Positions 48,800-58,082 of a stretch of 64,000 nt of DNA are shown here, in pieces; positions within the stretch are counted from its first letter, which is position 1; every line of letters starts with the position of its first letter. The position numbers were made by a program, and so were the translations under genes. Source of the DNA: Undibacterium sp. CCC3.4 (lineage in GTDB: Bacteria > Pseudomonadota > Gammaproteobacteria > Burkholderiales > Burkholderiaceae_D); the NCBI RefSeq assembly GCF_034347425.1, contig NZ_CP133779.1, forward strand, positions 992,001-1,056,000, in the 5' to 3' direction. A model generated the notes under the pieces. It did no database searches. It saw nothing but the letters and a program-made list of their open reading frames with translations, and was not told the origin of the DNA.

Positions 48800-49219
48800 A
48801 TGATCGATGAAAACAACGATATTAGAACTGGCAGGCATTGCATGTTCATGATGCATGTCCATCTGGTCTTCGTGACAAAATACCGTCGCGGAGTGTTTAC
48901 AAAAGAGATTCTTGACGACCTGCGCCCGATATTCGCCAGTGTCTGCGTTGACTTCGAAGCGGAACTGGTAGAGTTCGACGGCGAGGATGACCACGTACAC
49001 TTGCTGGTGAACTATCCTCCGAAAGTGGCCGTGTCGAAACTGGTGAACAGTCTCAAGGGAATATCGAGCCTACTTATCAGGAAGAAGAATGATCCCAGCA
49101 TCAAGAAGAGACTATGGGGCGGCGCTTTGTGGTCGCCCAGCTACTTTGCCGGAAGCTGCGGCGGCGCTCCGATCGCAGTTATTCGCAAGTACATTGAGCA
49201 GCAGCGGACGCCGCATTAA
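48800..49219 (+). CDS. tnpA: IS200/IS605 transposase TnpA (HUH Y1)
   Basis: This is a 139-residue single-strand transposase. The start is ATG 48800 (MIDENNDIRTGRHCMFMMHV), 21 bp from the divergent tnpB start. The HUH motif is DDHVHLLVNYP, and the catalytic Tyr is in IRKYIEQQ near the C-terminus. WGGALWSPSYFAGSCGGAP is typical of the family. It looks intact and could act on this or related copies if their end hairpins still fold. Confidence 0.93.
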   Translation: MIDENNDIRTGRHCMFMMHVHLVFVTKYRRGVFTKEILDDLRPIFASVCVDFEAELVEFDGEDDHVHLLVNYPPKVAVSKLVNSLKGISSLLIRKKNDPSIKKRLWGGALWSPSYFAGSCGGAPIAVIRKYIEQQRTPH

Positions 49220-49276
49220 AGTCAAGGGCAGGTGTAAGGACGGCTTCGCCGTCCGCGCTTACATCCCCGCCCTGAA

Positions 49277-49511
49277 GAGGCTGTCGCAAAAGCCTGATGG
49301 ACGTTTTTTAAACCTGAAACACCGCATACCTCGTCATTCCCGCATGCTTTTGGCGGGAACCCAGCGTCGTTTTTTTCACTGAAAATGCCACAATTTCTGG
49401 CATTTTCAGTTAACCACGAACGCCGCTGGGTTCCTGCCAAAAGCGCGCAGGAATGACGTGGCCACCAGTCAGGGTAATGATACCGACTCACTACCCTTTT
49501 GCGACAGCCTC
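49277..49511. mobile_element. 235-bp inverted-repeat element, copy 4 (tnpA-side IS605 hairpin)
   Basis: This is in forward orientation, identical in length to the other copies. TGAA at 49273-49276 is repeated at 49512-49515, a clean 4-bp target duplication. Removing it restores CCCCGCCCTGAACGACGGGG, the other IS605 end hairpin. Confidence 0.92.
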
Positions 49512-49545
49512 TGAACGACGGGGTTTTACGCGCAAATCCGATAAA

Positions 49546-49733
49546 GGCGGTGTTTTGTTCAACAACATCTGCCAGTTCGCGCAAGGTTCGGGAATCAAAA
49601 CCATCGCTCCGGCTCAAGTGAACGCTTGGGTACAGACAGAACTTCGCTTCGCCATCAGCACCGCGAACATGCACAGGCTCTCGTTAGAGTAAAAGAAGAA
49701 GCGAAATCCCTTATAACGAAATATGACTGGCAT
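49546..49733 (-). pseudogene. DUF4160 gene remnant, frameshifted and cut by IS605
   Basis: The gene starts at ATG 49731-49733 behind GGAAGGAA and reads MPVIFRYKGFRFFFYSNE, the DUF4160 N-terminus. The frame then shifts. EPVHVRGADGEAKFCLYP and SRSDGFDSRTLRELADVVEQ continue in another frame, which indicates a small deletion in the middle. The 3' end is lost at the IS605 boundary. Its usual partner DUF2442 lies beyond the insertion at 47072-47285. Confidence 0.75.
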
Positions 49734-49919
49734 TTCCTTCCTCACCAAGGAAGCGCAAATTCAGGAGCAATCGTCGCCACAAGCTAAAAAGTAGACCAAT
49801 ACGTAAAAATTTAGCACATCTTGGCCGAAATGGCATTGAATTTTTTCATCCGTTTTTGCCCTGAAAAGCATCGTGTTGCAAGCAATGGGCTAAGCCGCAC
49901 TGGCCGCGCTGCCCAATTG

Positions 49920-51275
49920 TTAAAACTCGCCATGCAAACGCAGCGCATAGGTTGAAACCGGTCCACGGTCGCGATTGTAGGCTGGGTTACTGATGCGTTG
50001 AATGTCAAAACTCAAGGCCAATTGGCGGTGTAATTTCAAAGAATAGTAGGCTTCAAGAACAGTCTCATTGCCGTAATTCAGACGACCATCCCCAATCAAA
50101 ACCCCGAGACCACCGGCAGCAAAGTAAGCTTTGGCATCGGCCGACAAGGCATTGATCGCCGTTGCCACGCCTATGGTGTCATCATGGCGGCCCCAACGGT
50201 CACCTTTGATGGCGGCACCGAACGAGAGTGAACGGTTGATGTCGGTGAACTCGTAAGCTTCTTGCACGCCGCGATTCATACTGAAACGCGCGAACACGCC
50301 TACATCGGCGGCCAATTCTTGCTCGGCATTGAGCGACCAGCCGGTGTTACTGCCAAAGCGGCGCGTGGTGCTGACATCGGGTGGGCCGCCGTTGAGGGCC
50401 GCAGCCGCGAGGGCGGCTTGGTAACTGCTCATATTGGCGCGATTCATGAAGGCCAAGAGTTTCACTTTACCTGGGTGACTGTTCCAATCCAGACGCTGTT
50501 CCGCTTCCACTACCAGCGAATACTGGCTGGTTTTGACGCTGGTGATTTTACTGTTCGGTTCCGGCGACAATTGGAACACGCCACCACGCAGCGTGCGCTC
50601 ACCGCGATTCCATTCGGCCACGGCCCCATTGGTATACCCCCAGACATCGGCAGCGTAATCAAACGCACCGGCTTCGATGATGGACCAATTGAGAAAGTCA
50701 GTACGCGGATCATGCGCATAGCTGTTGGCATCGAAAATATCGACCACAGCAAACTTACCGATGGTCAGCGTCAGGTTATCGACGCTGCGGCTGCCAGCTA
50801 ATTGGTTGGCCGCCGCCACCACGGCTTCGCTGTTCTCAGAAAGTCCTATCACATGACGCACGAACAAGCGCGGCAAGCGCACATACGGCGCGTTGGCACC
50901 GAGCTTATACGCGCCGCCACTCGGATAGCCGGCCGCGCCCAAGGTATTGCTGATGCCAAAGCCCTGATCAATTTCCGGGTTGATCCACAGCTCAGTTTGC
51001 GCACCCAGACGTAGCCCGGCAAACAAGGTGATATCAGTGGTTTCTTCGGTGCGGCCGCTCGCTGCCATGCTGTTGGTGCCGCTATAGGGTGCGGTGAAGC
51101 TGGCATGACGCTGAGTGATGTTGGTGAGCTGGCCGTAAACGGCGCTGGTTTGTGCCGGGCTTGGCGTGCCGCGGTCGACTGGCTCAGTCAATTCAGCCGC
51201 TGGTGCCGGCGACACCAACAAGGCGCACAAGGCCGCCGAGTACAACAAGGAAATGGGACGAGTGTATTTGATCAT
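49920..51275 (-). CDS. OprB-like carbohydrate porin
   Basis: This 451-residue outer-membrane protein starts at ATG 51275 (MIKYTRPISLLYSAALCALL), with a signal peptide ending near APAAE. It shows the OprB family pattern: QRHASFTAPYSGTNSMAASG, LWINPEIDQGFGISNTLGAA, FDANSYAHDPRTDFLNWSII and the C-terminal beta strand ending LHGEF with terminal Phe. It would let sugars or other small solutes diffuse across the outer membrane. The frame extends upstream, but the signal peptide fixes the start. Confidence 0.85.
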   Translation of the reverse strand: MIKYTRPISLLYSAALCALLVSPAPAAELTEPVDRGTPSPAQTSAVYGQLTNITQRHASFTAPYSGTNSMAASGRTEETTDITLFAGLRLGAQTELWINPEIDQGFGISNTLGAAGYPSGGAYKLGANAPYVRLPRLFVRHVIGLSENSEAVVAAANQLAGSRSVDNLTLTIGKFAVVDIFDANSYAHDPRTDFLNWSIIEAGAFDYAADVWGYTNGAVAEWNRGERTLRGGVFQLSPEPNSKITSVKTSQYSLVVEAEQRLDWNSHPGKVKLLAFMNRANMSSYQAALAAAALNGGPPDVSTTRRFGSNTGWSLNAEQELAADVGVFARFSMNRGVQEAYEFTDINRSLSFGAAIKGDRWGRHDDTIGVATAINALSADAKAYFAAGGLGVLIGDGRLNYGNETVLEAYYSLKLHRQLALSFDIQRISNPAYNRDRGPVSTYALRLHGEF

Positions 51276-51312
51276 GATGCCTGCTCTTTTGTAAAATAAG
51301 GAATTCGGTAAT

Positions 51313-52011
51313 TCATTCTTCGACTCTATGCAGCACGGCCCAGCGCGCTGCGCTGACCCCTTTTTCCAAGCTGATGCGGCTGACAATCTGCTCGAGCTGT
51401 AACAAGTTATTCGGCGAGGCAATGAGGTCGGCGCGTACCTCGAGTTGCCCACTCATGGCCGTGTCTTCACTGTGCAGCGACTGTATCATCAACTGCGGCA
51501 TACCATTAAGCATGTGCAACATCAGTGTGCGTACATGGACTTCATCATCATTGCGACACACAATCGAGAGCCGGTACATTTGTTCGACTTCGGTCGCACT
51601 GTCCATGCTTTGCTTGTTGATTTGTTGACCGATACTGCGCAATAACAAATTCGCGCCGAGTATCGCCGCCGCGCCTGCCGTAGCGGCCAGACTGTGCCCC
51701 AACCCGGCCAGTACACCGATGGCGGCCGAACACCAGAGCGTGGCGGCGGTATTGAGACCGCGAACATTCAATCCTTCTCGCATAATCACACCGGCGCCTA
51801 GAAAACCTATACCGGACACCACTTGGGCGGCAATACGGGCCTGCCCTTCGGCGTTGTCGCCGGCCACGGCCACGAATAAACTCGCACCAGCCGCCACCAG
51901 TGCATTAGTACGTAAACCAGCCATACGTTGGCGCATTTGACGTTCAGCGCCGATGACAGCGCCTAAAGCGAGTGCCAGCAGCACTCTGAGGGTAAAGACA
52001 TCGATTTCCAT
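51313..52011 (-). CDS. MgtC/SapB family inner-membrane protein
   Basis: The protein has 232 residues from ATG 52011 (MEIDVFTLRVLLALALGAVI). Family signatures are GAERQMRQRMAGLRTNALVA, SGIGFLGAGVIMREGLNVRG and NTAATLWCSAAIGVLAGLG. An ACT-like soluble C-terminal domain (LSIVCRNDDEVHVRTLMLHM) follows. It is closer to the YhiD/MgtC core than the family member at 10657. A role in magnesium or acid stress is family-based inference. It lies 37 bp upstream of the OprB gene on the same strand. Confidence 0.87.
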   Translation of the reverse strand: MEIDVFTLRVLLALALGAVIGAERQMRQRMAGLRTNALVAAGASLFVAVAGDNAEGQARIAAQVVSGIGFLGAGVIMREGLNVRGLNTAATLWCSAAIGVLAGLGHSLAATAGAAAILGANLLLRSIGQQINKQSMDSATEVEQMYRLSIVCRNDDEVHVRTLMLHMLNGMPQLMIQSLHSEDTAMSGQLEVRADLIASPNNLLQLEQIVSRISLEKGVSAARWAVLHRVEE

Positions 52012-52560
52012 CTTGTTGTTTCCCGAAAAAATCGGCGACACGAAGCCAGTGCAACGCGCGCATATGAAAAAATTTTCGGATGGAGCACTCGATGAGGAGC
52101 GCGCTACGGCGGCGAACGCTGGCTTGGCCAGCGCGCGAGAATCAAGCGTGACGAAGACAGCGAGGCGCGATGTAAGTCCATCCGCTGATTTGTAAAATCC
52201 AACTGCTGCAGTCCACGGCCATTCCTGAAAAAAAGATAAGGAGCGAATTGTAAGCGGCTTGTTTTTCACGTGTCAATGCAAAATTTTTCATCGCGTGAGG
52301 AAACCAATCACGCGCGAGCACACGCGCCTCACGATGCCCGATTATTATTTCAAGGCAATGACATGACGCGCGCAAGATGCACGATACAACACTGCTGCAC
52401 TGTTGCTATTGAAGTCATGTTTCAGTCACATACGCTTGTTAGAGTTCGCCCCGTCCAGCAGATCCGCTCTGTTCTCCCGCTCGGTATCCTTGCGGGCAGC
52501 GCTCTGCACGTCAATTCGAACCGAATTTTTTTCATGGTCTCTATCTCAAGGAAAACTGTT
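52012..52560. other. 549-bp divergent regulatory region
   Basis: This separates the minus-strand MgtC gene from the plus-strand TonB receptor. Open frames extend into it from both sides but lack family similarity. I see no clear Fur box, riboswitch core or terminator. It presumably holds both promoters. Confidence 0.4.
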
Positions 52561-54771
52561 GTGAACGCCCAATTTCGATACACCCCGATTTACCTCGTTT
52601 TAATGCACGCCTTCGCTGGTACTGCCCTGGCCCAGCAAGTGCCGTCCGATACCGCGACGGTTACCGTTTCTGCTGAAGGTAAATCGCGTCAAGTGCAAGA
52701 TGTCAGCAAAGACGATTTGATCAAAGTCGTTCCAGGCAGCAGCCCATTGAAAACTCTGGAAAAAATGCCAGGTGTGAGCTTTCAATCGGCCGACCCCTTC
52801 GGCACCTATGAATGGTCGACCCGTTTTTCCGCCCGTGGTTTCAATCAAAACCACATGGGTTTCACACTCGATGAAGTACCGCTGGGCGACATGAGCTACG
52901 GTAACAATAACGGCCTGCATATCAGCCGCGCGATTTCATCGGAAAACATCGGCCACGTCACTCTCTCGCAAGGTTCGGGCGACGTCGGCACGGCCTCGAC
53001 CAGCAATCTTGGCGGCACAGTACAGTTTTATTCCTCGGCACCGGCCGATGTATTCACTATTAGCGGCGCACAGACTCTGGGCAGCAACAGCACTTCGCGC
53101 ACCTTTGCCCGCCTCGATACCGGTTTGTTCGGCAATGGCAGCAAAGCAGATTTGAGTGTCACGCGTCAACGCTCGGAAAAATGGAAAGGAACTGGCGCGC
53201 AAAATCAGGACCAATTCAATTCCAAGTTCGTACAACAATTGGGTAACGATCACAAATTGAGCGCGTTTTTCAATTATTCCGATCGCAAAGAAATCGATTA
53301 CCAAGATATGTCGCTCGACATGATCAAACGTCTTGGCAGTAACTGGGATAACTATGCACCAGACTGGCAGCGCGCAGTCAATGCGGCCCGCGGCATCTTC
53401 ACCGGCGGTGTCAACAGTTTGGATGATGCCTACTACCAAGGCAGCGGTTTGCGTCGCGATTCCTTGCTGGGCGCTACCCTAAACAGCAATTTCGGCAGCA
53501 TGGTCGATCTGAAAACCACGGTCTATCACCATAGCGATGAAGGCCAAGGTCACTGGTACACACCATACACGGCTTCTACCAATGGTGTACCTATCGCCAT
53601 CCGTACTTCCGAATACGGTATCAGCCGCAATGGCGTCTTGTCTGACTTGACGCTGGAATTGACTGGCCATACCGTTAATGCCGGTTTCTGGGTAGAAAGC
53701 AGCCTGCATTCATTGACACGTAATTTCTATAACGCCAGCGGCCCACAAGATACCAATGTATTCTTGAGCAATCCGACCAGCACCGGCTTCAAACAGAATT
53801 TCGCGACCAAGACCACGCAATTCTATGCCCAAGACACAATGAGTTTTGCCGATAACAAACTCAAGCTCAATTACGGTTTCAAATCACCGCATGTAACGGT
53901 CGACGCCATCAGCATCGTCGGCAGCCGTGCCGCTGGCGAAATCAAAGCCGACAAGAGTTTCTTGCCGCAGATCGGGGTCAATTATGCTCTGAGCAAAAAC
54001 AATGAATTGTTTGCCAGCGTATCGCAAAATATGCGCGCCTTCCAACCGGGTGTCGATGGTCCGTTTTCGCAAACTCAAGCGTCGTTCAATCTCAGTTCGG
54101 CTAATTTGAAACCGGAAACCTCGACCACCTTCGACAGCGGTTACCGTTTCAAAACGGCTGACTTGGTTGGTTCAGTCGCTTTGTACTTCACCAAATTCAA
54201 CGACCGTTTGCTGTCGATCGCCCCACCTTGCGCCGGCATTCAAGGCTGTCCTAGCTTGTTTGCCAACGTCGGTGAAGTCGATTCCAAAGGTGCCGAGGCA
54301 GCTTTATCATGGACACCGGTTAAAAATTGGACATGGTTCAATTCGGCTACGTATAACGATGCCCAATACAAGTCGAATTACATCGACAATAATGTGGTAG
54401 TCAACATCGCTGGCAAACAAGTCGTCGATGCGCCTAAGTTCATGCTCAAAACTGAACTGTCGTACGATACCAACACATGGTTCGCCCGCACCGGTGCCAA
54501 GTTCACGGACAAGCGTTTTTATACCTACACCAATGATGCGCAAGTTCCTTCGTATGTCATCGTGAACCTGTCTACCGGTTACAAACAAGCATCGCTCGGT
54601 GGTTTGAAAGATGTTTCCATCCAACTCAATGTGGAAAATCTGCTCAACAAAAACTACATCAGCACCATCGGTTCGAATGGCTTTTCTGCCAAAGACCCAA
54701 CTGGTACGGCACAAACTTTGTTGACTGGCGCACCGCGTCAATTCTTCATTACCTTCAGCGCAAAAATATAA
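52561..54771 (+). CDS. TonB-dependent outer-membrane receptor
   Basis: The protein has 736 residues from GTG 52561, chosen because AAGGA lies 8 bases upstream and the frame then opens with a signal peptide (HAFAGTALAQ). An ATG nine codons earlier is the alternative. The plug domain (about 40-160) shows SPLKTLEKMPGVSFQSADPF, RFSARGFNQNHMGFTLDEVP and NLGGTVQFYS. The barrel ends LTGAPRQFFITFSAKI. The substrate is unknown. A polyamine-type ABC operon starts 168 bp downstream, and no iron-uptake genes adjoin it. Confidence 0.9.
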   Translation: MNAQFRYTPIYLVLMHAFAGTALAQQVPSDTATVTVSAEGKSRQVQDVSKDDLIKVVPGSSPLKTLEKMPGVSFQSADPFGTYEWSTRFSARGFNQNHMGFTLDEVPLGDMSYGNNNGLHISRAISSENIGHVTLSQGSGDVGTASTSNLGGTVQFYSSAPADVFTISGAQTLGSNSTSRTFARLDTGLFGNGSKADLSVTRQRSEKWKGTGAQNQDQFNSKFVQQLGNDHKLSAFFNYSDRKEIDYQDMSLDMIKRLGSNWDNYAPDWQRAVNAARGIFTGGVNSLDDAYYQGSGLRRDSLLGATLNSNFGSMVDLKTTVYHHSDEGQGHWYTPYTASTNGVPIAIRTSEYGISRNGVLSDLTLELTGHTVNAGFWVESSLHSLTRNFYNASGPQDTNVFLSNPTSTGFKQNFATKTTQFYAQDTMSFADNKLKLNYGFKSPHVTVDAISIVGSRAAGEIKADKSFLPQIGVNYALSKNNELFASVSQNMRAFQPGVDGPFSQTQASFNLSSANLKPETSTTFDSGYRFKTADLVGSVALYFTKFNDRLLSIAPPCAGIQGCPSLFANVGEVDSKGAEAALSWTPVKNWTWFNSATYNDAQYKSNYIDNNVVVNIAGKQVVDAPKFMLKTELSYDTNTWFARTGAKFTDKRFYTYTNDAQVPSYVIVNLSTGYKQASLGGLKDVSIQLNVENLLNKNYISTIGSNGFSAKDPTGTAQTLLTGAPRQFFITFSAKI

Positions 54772-54792
54772 GTTTTTTGCCTTAGCATGAAG

Positions 54793-54825
54793 CCGCGACA
54801 AGCTGCCAAGCTGTCGCGGCCTTTT
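54793..54825 (+). terminator. intrinsic terminator after the TonB receptor gene
   Basis: CCGCGAC and GTCGCGG (54793-54819) close a stem with an inner AGCT/AGCT pair and one bulged A. A short CTTTTG run follows. It separates the receptor gene from the ABC transporter operon. Confidence 0.7.
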
Positions 54826-54939
54826 GCATCTCAGACCATCCTGTGGCAAGATGAAGCGGTGACACGCACACTGTCATGCGCTTGTCACAAGGACGTGAAA
54901 CCATCGAAGGTTGCTTGAAATCACATACCGGTTAATCTG

Positions 54940-56010
54940 ATGAAAAAATTTCCCCTGTTGTCTTTGCGGCTGAGCTGTGTCGGCTTGCTGTTAACTTGCT
55001 TGCCGACCCTGTCGATGGCGAACGATAAGTTGCGTATCCTGACTTGGGCCGATTATGTGCCGAAAGATGTCGCGGCTCAATTCACCAAAGAAACCGGCAT
55101 CACGGTTGAATTGACCTTGTCGAACAATGAAGAAATGATTTCCAAATTACGCGCCACCGGTGGTGCTGGGTTTGATTTGGTGCAACCTAGTCAAGACCGT
55201 ATCGCCGCACCGGCGGTGGAATTCGGCATTTACAAAGCGATCGACTTAAGCAAAATCAACACAGCGAATTTCATTCCTGAGATGTGGGAAAGCAGTAAGC
55301 AAGTCACCACAGTCAATGGCAAAACCTATGGCGTACCGTTTTATTGGGGCACCGATGGCTTGGTGGTAGCGAGCGCAGACATTGCCGACTACAGTGATTT
55401 ATGTAAGCCTGCTGTTCGCGGTAAAGTGGCGATACGGCTCAAGCGCCCCAGCCTGATCGCCATGGCTTTTTCCATGGGGCTCGACCCGTTCAAGGCTTAC
55501 GCTACGCCCAAACTCTATGAACAGATCATGCAACAAGCCGGTGACAAGCTCATCGCCTGCAAAAAGAATTACAAATATTTTTGGGAAAGCAAAGACCAAT
55601 TATTGAATGATTTGCGCACCGGCGAGCTGGTAGCGGCACAAATGTGGGATAGCGGTGGCTGGAAATTGAACAGTGAAAACCCGCATCTCAAATTCATCGC
55701 CCCGCGCTCCGGTGCGCTCGGTTGGATCGATGCCTATGCCTTACCGGCCAAAGGAAAAAACGATACTGCCGCGTATGCCTGGATTAATTTTGTGACGCGT
55801 CCCGAGATCGCCGGACGCATGGCTACTTCAGCGCGTACGTTTACGGTGATTAAGCAGGCAGAGAAATTCATGGCCCCCAAAATGCAGCAACAATTCCAAG
55901 AAACGTTTTCTGCTGCTGCTTTAAAAAATATTCATTGGTATCCGGCGATTCCGGCCGGTTTGGAAGAGCTCGATGGAAAAATTCTCGACAAGATCAAAGC
56001 CGCGCCTTGA
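54940..56010 (+). CDS. periplasmic binding protein, polyamine (PotD/PotF) type
   Basis: This 356-residue protein has a signal peptide (MKKFPLLSLRLSCVGLLLTC to SMA) and the family start LRILTWADYVPKDVAAQFTK. It has GFDLVQPSQDRIAAPAVEFG and VPFYWGTDGLVVASADIADY. The fold binds spermidine, putrescine or related amines in the periplasm. It is the first gene of a four-gene ABC operon. Ligand specificity cannot be read by eye, and relatives bind other cations or thiamine-like ligands. Confidence 0.85.
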   Translation: MKKFPLLSLRLSCVGLLLTCLPTLSMANDKLRILTWADYVPKDVAAQFTKETGITVELTLSNNEEMISKLRATGGAGFDLVQPSQDRIAAPAVEFGIYKAIDLSKINTANFIPEMWESSKQVTTVNGKTYGVPFYWGTDGLVVASADIADYSDLCKPAVRGKVAIRLKRPSLIAMAFSMGLDPFKAYATPKLYEQIMQQAGDKLIACKKNYKYFWESKDQLLNDLRTGELVAAQMWDSGGWKLNSENPHLKFIAPRSGALGWIDAYALPAKGKNDTAAYAWINFVTRPEIAGRMATSARTFTVIKQAEKFMAPKMQQQFQETFSAAALKNIHWYPAIPAGLEELDGKILDKIKAAP

Positions 56011-56088
56011 CTTGTTTGCGCTCGCTGATGGCGTACCGACAGGCAGCGGCCCGTGCGCCGCTGCGCCCCATTCCCCTGCCATGATGTT

Positions 56089-57219
56089 ATGAATCCTACT
56101 GATCACGCCACCATCGACCTCGATATTCAAGCCGTATCGAAACGTTACCAACAAAACGGAAAAATTTTTACTGCCGTTGACGCTATCTCGCTGCAAATTC
56201 CGAAAGGCCAGTTCTGCTCCATACTCGGCCCTTCCGGCTGTGGCAAAACCACGTTGCTGCGCATGGTGGCCGGTTTCATCGAGCCCGATGCCGGCGACAT
56301 TGTCGTCGCTGGGAAAAGCATGCATCAGGTGCCGGCCAATCGACGGCCGGTGAATATGGTGTTTCAACATTTGGCCTTGTTTCCGATGATGTCGGTGGCG
56401 GAAAATGTCGCCTATGGCTTACAGCGACGCGGCGATAAAAAAGCCGACATCGCGCACCGCGTCGCCGATATGCTGCGCCGGGTAGGCTTGCCCGATGCCG
56501 GTGGCAAACGCATCGAGCAAATGTCGGGCGGACAAAAGCAACGCGTCGCCATTGCCCGCGCCTTAGTGCTGGAACCGGCGCTGCTGTTACTCGATGAACC
56601 GCTCGGGGCACTCGACATGAAATTGCGCGAGCAAATGAAACTCGAACTCAAGCAATTACAAACCCAAATCGGTACCACGTTTTTGTATATCACCCACGAT
56701 CAGTCCGAAGCCTTGGTGATGTCAGACTTGGTGGCGGTGATGAACCACGGGCGCTTTGAACAAATCGGCACCCCGCAGGATTTATATTACCGGCCACAAA
56801 CAAGTTTCGTCGCCGGCTTCGTCGGCAATGCCAATCAGCTCACTGCGCGGGCGGTAGCGGTCGAGCAGCGCAGCGTACAGGTGGCGCTGGATGGCTCGCA
56901 TGACTTGCATGCCGAATCACAGCAACAACTGAGCGCCGGCCAAGACTTGCAATTATTTATACGACCAGAGAGTATTGCCATCGCACGCAGCCCACATCCG
57001 CCTCAGCAGTATGCCAATCACTTACAGGGCAGCGTACGTCATCTACTGTTTGATGGTGCCAATTCCAGCGTCGTGGTCGGCTTGGCCGACAGTGCACTGA
57101 GCTTGCAAGTCGCGCTGCCACAAAACGGCATGCTGGCCGATTTACAAGCCGGTCAAGCGGTTCATCTGGCCATCGCTGCCGCCCACGTGCTGGCCTTTGC
57201 GGCTGAGTCCGCGCCATGA
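56089..57219 (+). CDS. ABC transporter ATPase, PotA type
   Basis: This 376-residue ATPase starts at ATG 56089 (MNPTDHATIDLDIQAVSKRY). It has Walker A GPSGCGKTTLLR, the signature MSGGQKQRVAIARAL, Walker B LLLLDEPLGALD and switch His in YITHDQSEALV. A C-terminal TOBE domain follows (LFIRPESIAIAR). It drives import with the two permeases. Its stop overlaps the next gene start by 4 bp. Confidence 0.92.
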   Translation: MNPTDHATIDLDIQAVSKRYQQNGKIFTAVDAISLQIPKGQFCSILGPSGCGKTTLLRMVAGFIEPDAGDIVVAGKSMHQVPANRRPVNMVFQHLALFPMMSVAENVAYGLQRRGDKKADIAHRVADMLRRVGLPDAGGKRIEQMSGGQKQRVAIARALVLEPALLLLDEPLGALDMKLREQMKLELKQLQTQIGTTFLYITHDQSEALVMSDLVAVMNHGRFEQIGTPQDLYYRPQTSFVAGFVGNANQLTARAVAVEQRSVQVALDGSHDLHAESQQQLSAGQDLQLFIRPESIAIARSPHPPQQYANHLQGSVRHLLFDGANSSVVVGLADSALSLQVALPQNGMLADLQAGQAVHLAIAAAHVLAFAAESAP

Positions 57220-58082
57220 AACGCCTGCCTAACGCGCTGTTCTTGTGGCTGTTGCTGGCACCGGCGTTGATCTGGCTCGGTGGCTTGATCATCGTGCCGC
57301 ATCTGGAAATGCTCATCCTCTCTTTGCGAATACGCGTCGCGCCACAACAATATACCTACGGCCTAAGCCAATACGCGACCTTTTTCAATGAGCCGCTGTA
57401 CTGGCACACCTTCGTGCGTACCGCCGTACTCTCACTCAGTGCGACGGCGCTGTCCTTGGTGCTGGCATTTCCGGTGGCCTGGCATATCGCAAAAATTGCC
57501 CGCGGTCGTAGCAAAGTCTGCTTGTTTGCACTCGTCCTCATGCCGTTTTGGATCAGCGAAATGGTCAGAACCTTGGGCTGGATGATACTGCTGCGCGCTA
57601 ACGGGGTGCTGCCGCAATTGCTGCAAGCATGCGGCCTCACCACTAGCCCGGTCGAATTGCTTTACAACGACGGTGCCATCCTGCTCGGACTCGTGTATTC
57701 CTCGCTGCTGTTCATGCTCATACCACTGATCAACGCACTCGAAACCTTAGACGACAGCCTGATCGAAGCCGCCTATGACCTCGGTGGCCAAGGCTTCAAT
57801 ATCTTGCGTGAGATTATCATTCCCCATGCGGCACCAGGCATAGCTGCCGGCACCATCATGGTATTCATGCTCACGCTAGGCAATTACCTCACGCCGGTGT
57901 TATTGGGAGGAAAAAATTCCATGTGGTTCACCGAACAAATTTATACCCAATTCATCACGCGGTTTAATTGGGAACAAGGGGCAGCATTTGCCTTCCTGTT
58001 GCTGGCTCTCTCCACTCTGCTGGTATTTTGTGGTTTGAAATTGAGCGGCCAATCATTTGCCGATGTCATGAGGCGCACATGA
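57216..58082 (+). CDS. ABC transporter permease, PotB type
   Basis: This 288-residue inner-membrane permease has about six membrane helices (LFLWLLLAPALIWLGGLIIV at the N-terminus). The EAA loop IEAAYDLGGQGFNILREIII contacts the ATPase. It overlaps both neighbours by 4 bp (ATGA), as in tightly coupled operons. It is one half of the heterodimeric channel. Confidence 0.92.
   Translation: MKRLPNALFLWLLLAPALIWLGGLIIVPHLEMLILSLRIRVAPQQYTYGLSQYATFFNEPLYWHTFVRTAVLSLSATALSLVLAFPVAWHIAKIARGRSKVCLFALVLMPFWISEMVRTLGWMILLRANGVLPQLLQACGLTTSPVELLYNDGAILLGLVYSSLLFMLIPLINALETLDDSLIEAAYDLGGQGFNILREIIIPHAAPGIAAGTIMVFMLTLGNYLTPVLLGGKNSMWFTEQIYTQFITRFNWEQGAAFAFLLLALSTLLVFCGLKLSGQSFADVMRRT

Larger units (their letters stand above)
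47286..49545. mobile_element. IS605-type insertion sequence with a 235-bp element in each end hairpin
   Basis: The element lies after a TTGAC target and ends at GATAAA (49545). It holds divergent tnpB (minus) and tnpA (plus). Without the inserted elements both ends are compact palindromes (CCCCGCCCTAAAGGACGGGG and CCCCGCCCTGAACGACGGGG), as in IS200/IS605 transposons, where TnpA recognises single-stranded end hairpins. Here each loop carries a 235-bp element flanked by exact 4-bp repeats (TAAA, TGAA). tnpB has a premature stop. Confidence 0.85.

Noticed and set aside
49277..49545. CRISPR array suspicion from repeated blocks around 47-49.5 kb
   Set aside because: The repeats are 235-bp transposable elements and IS605 ends, not short regularly spaced repeats.
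52012..52269. N-terminal extension of the MgtC-family protein and an M-box (Mg2+) riboswitch in its leader
   Set aside because: The extension does not resemble the family and the conserved M-box core was not found in the leader.
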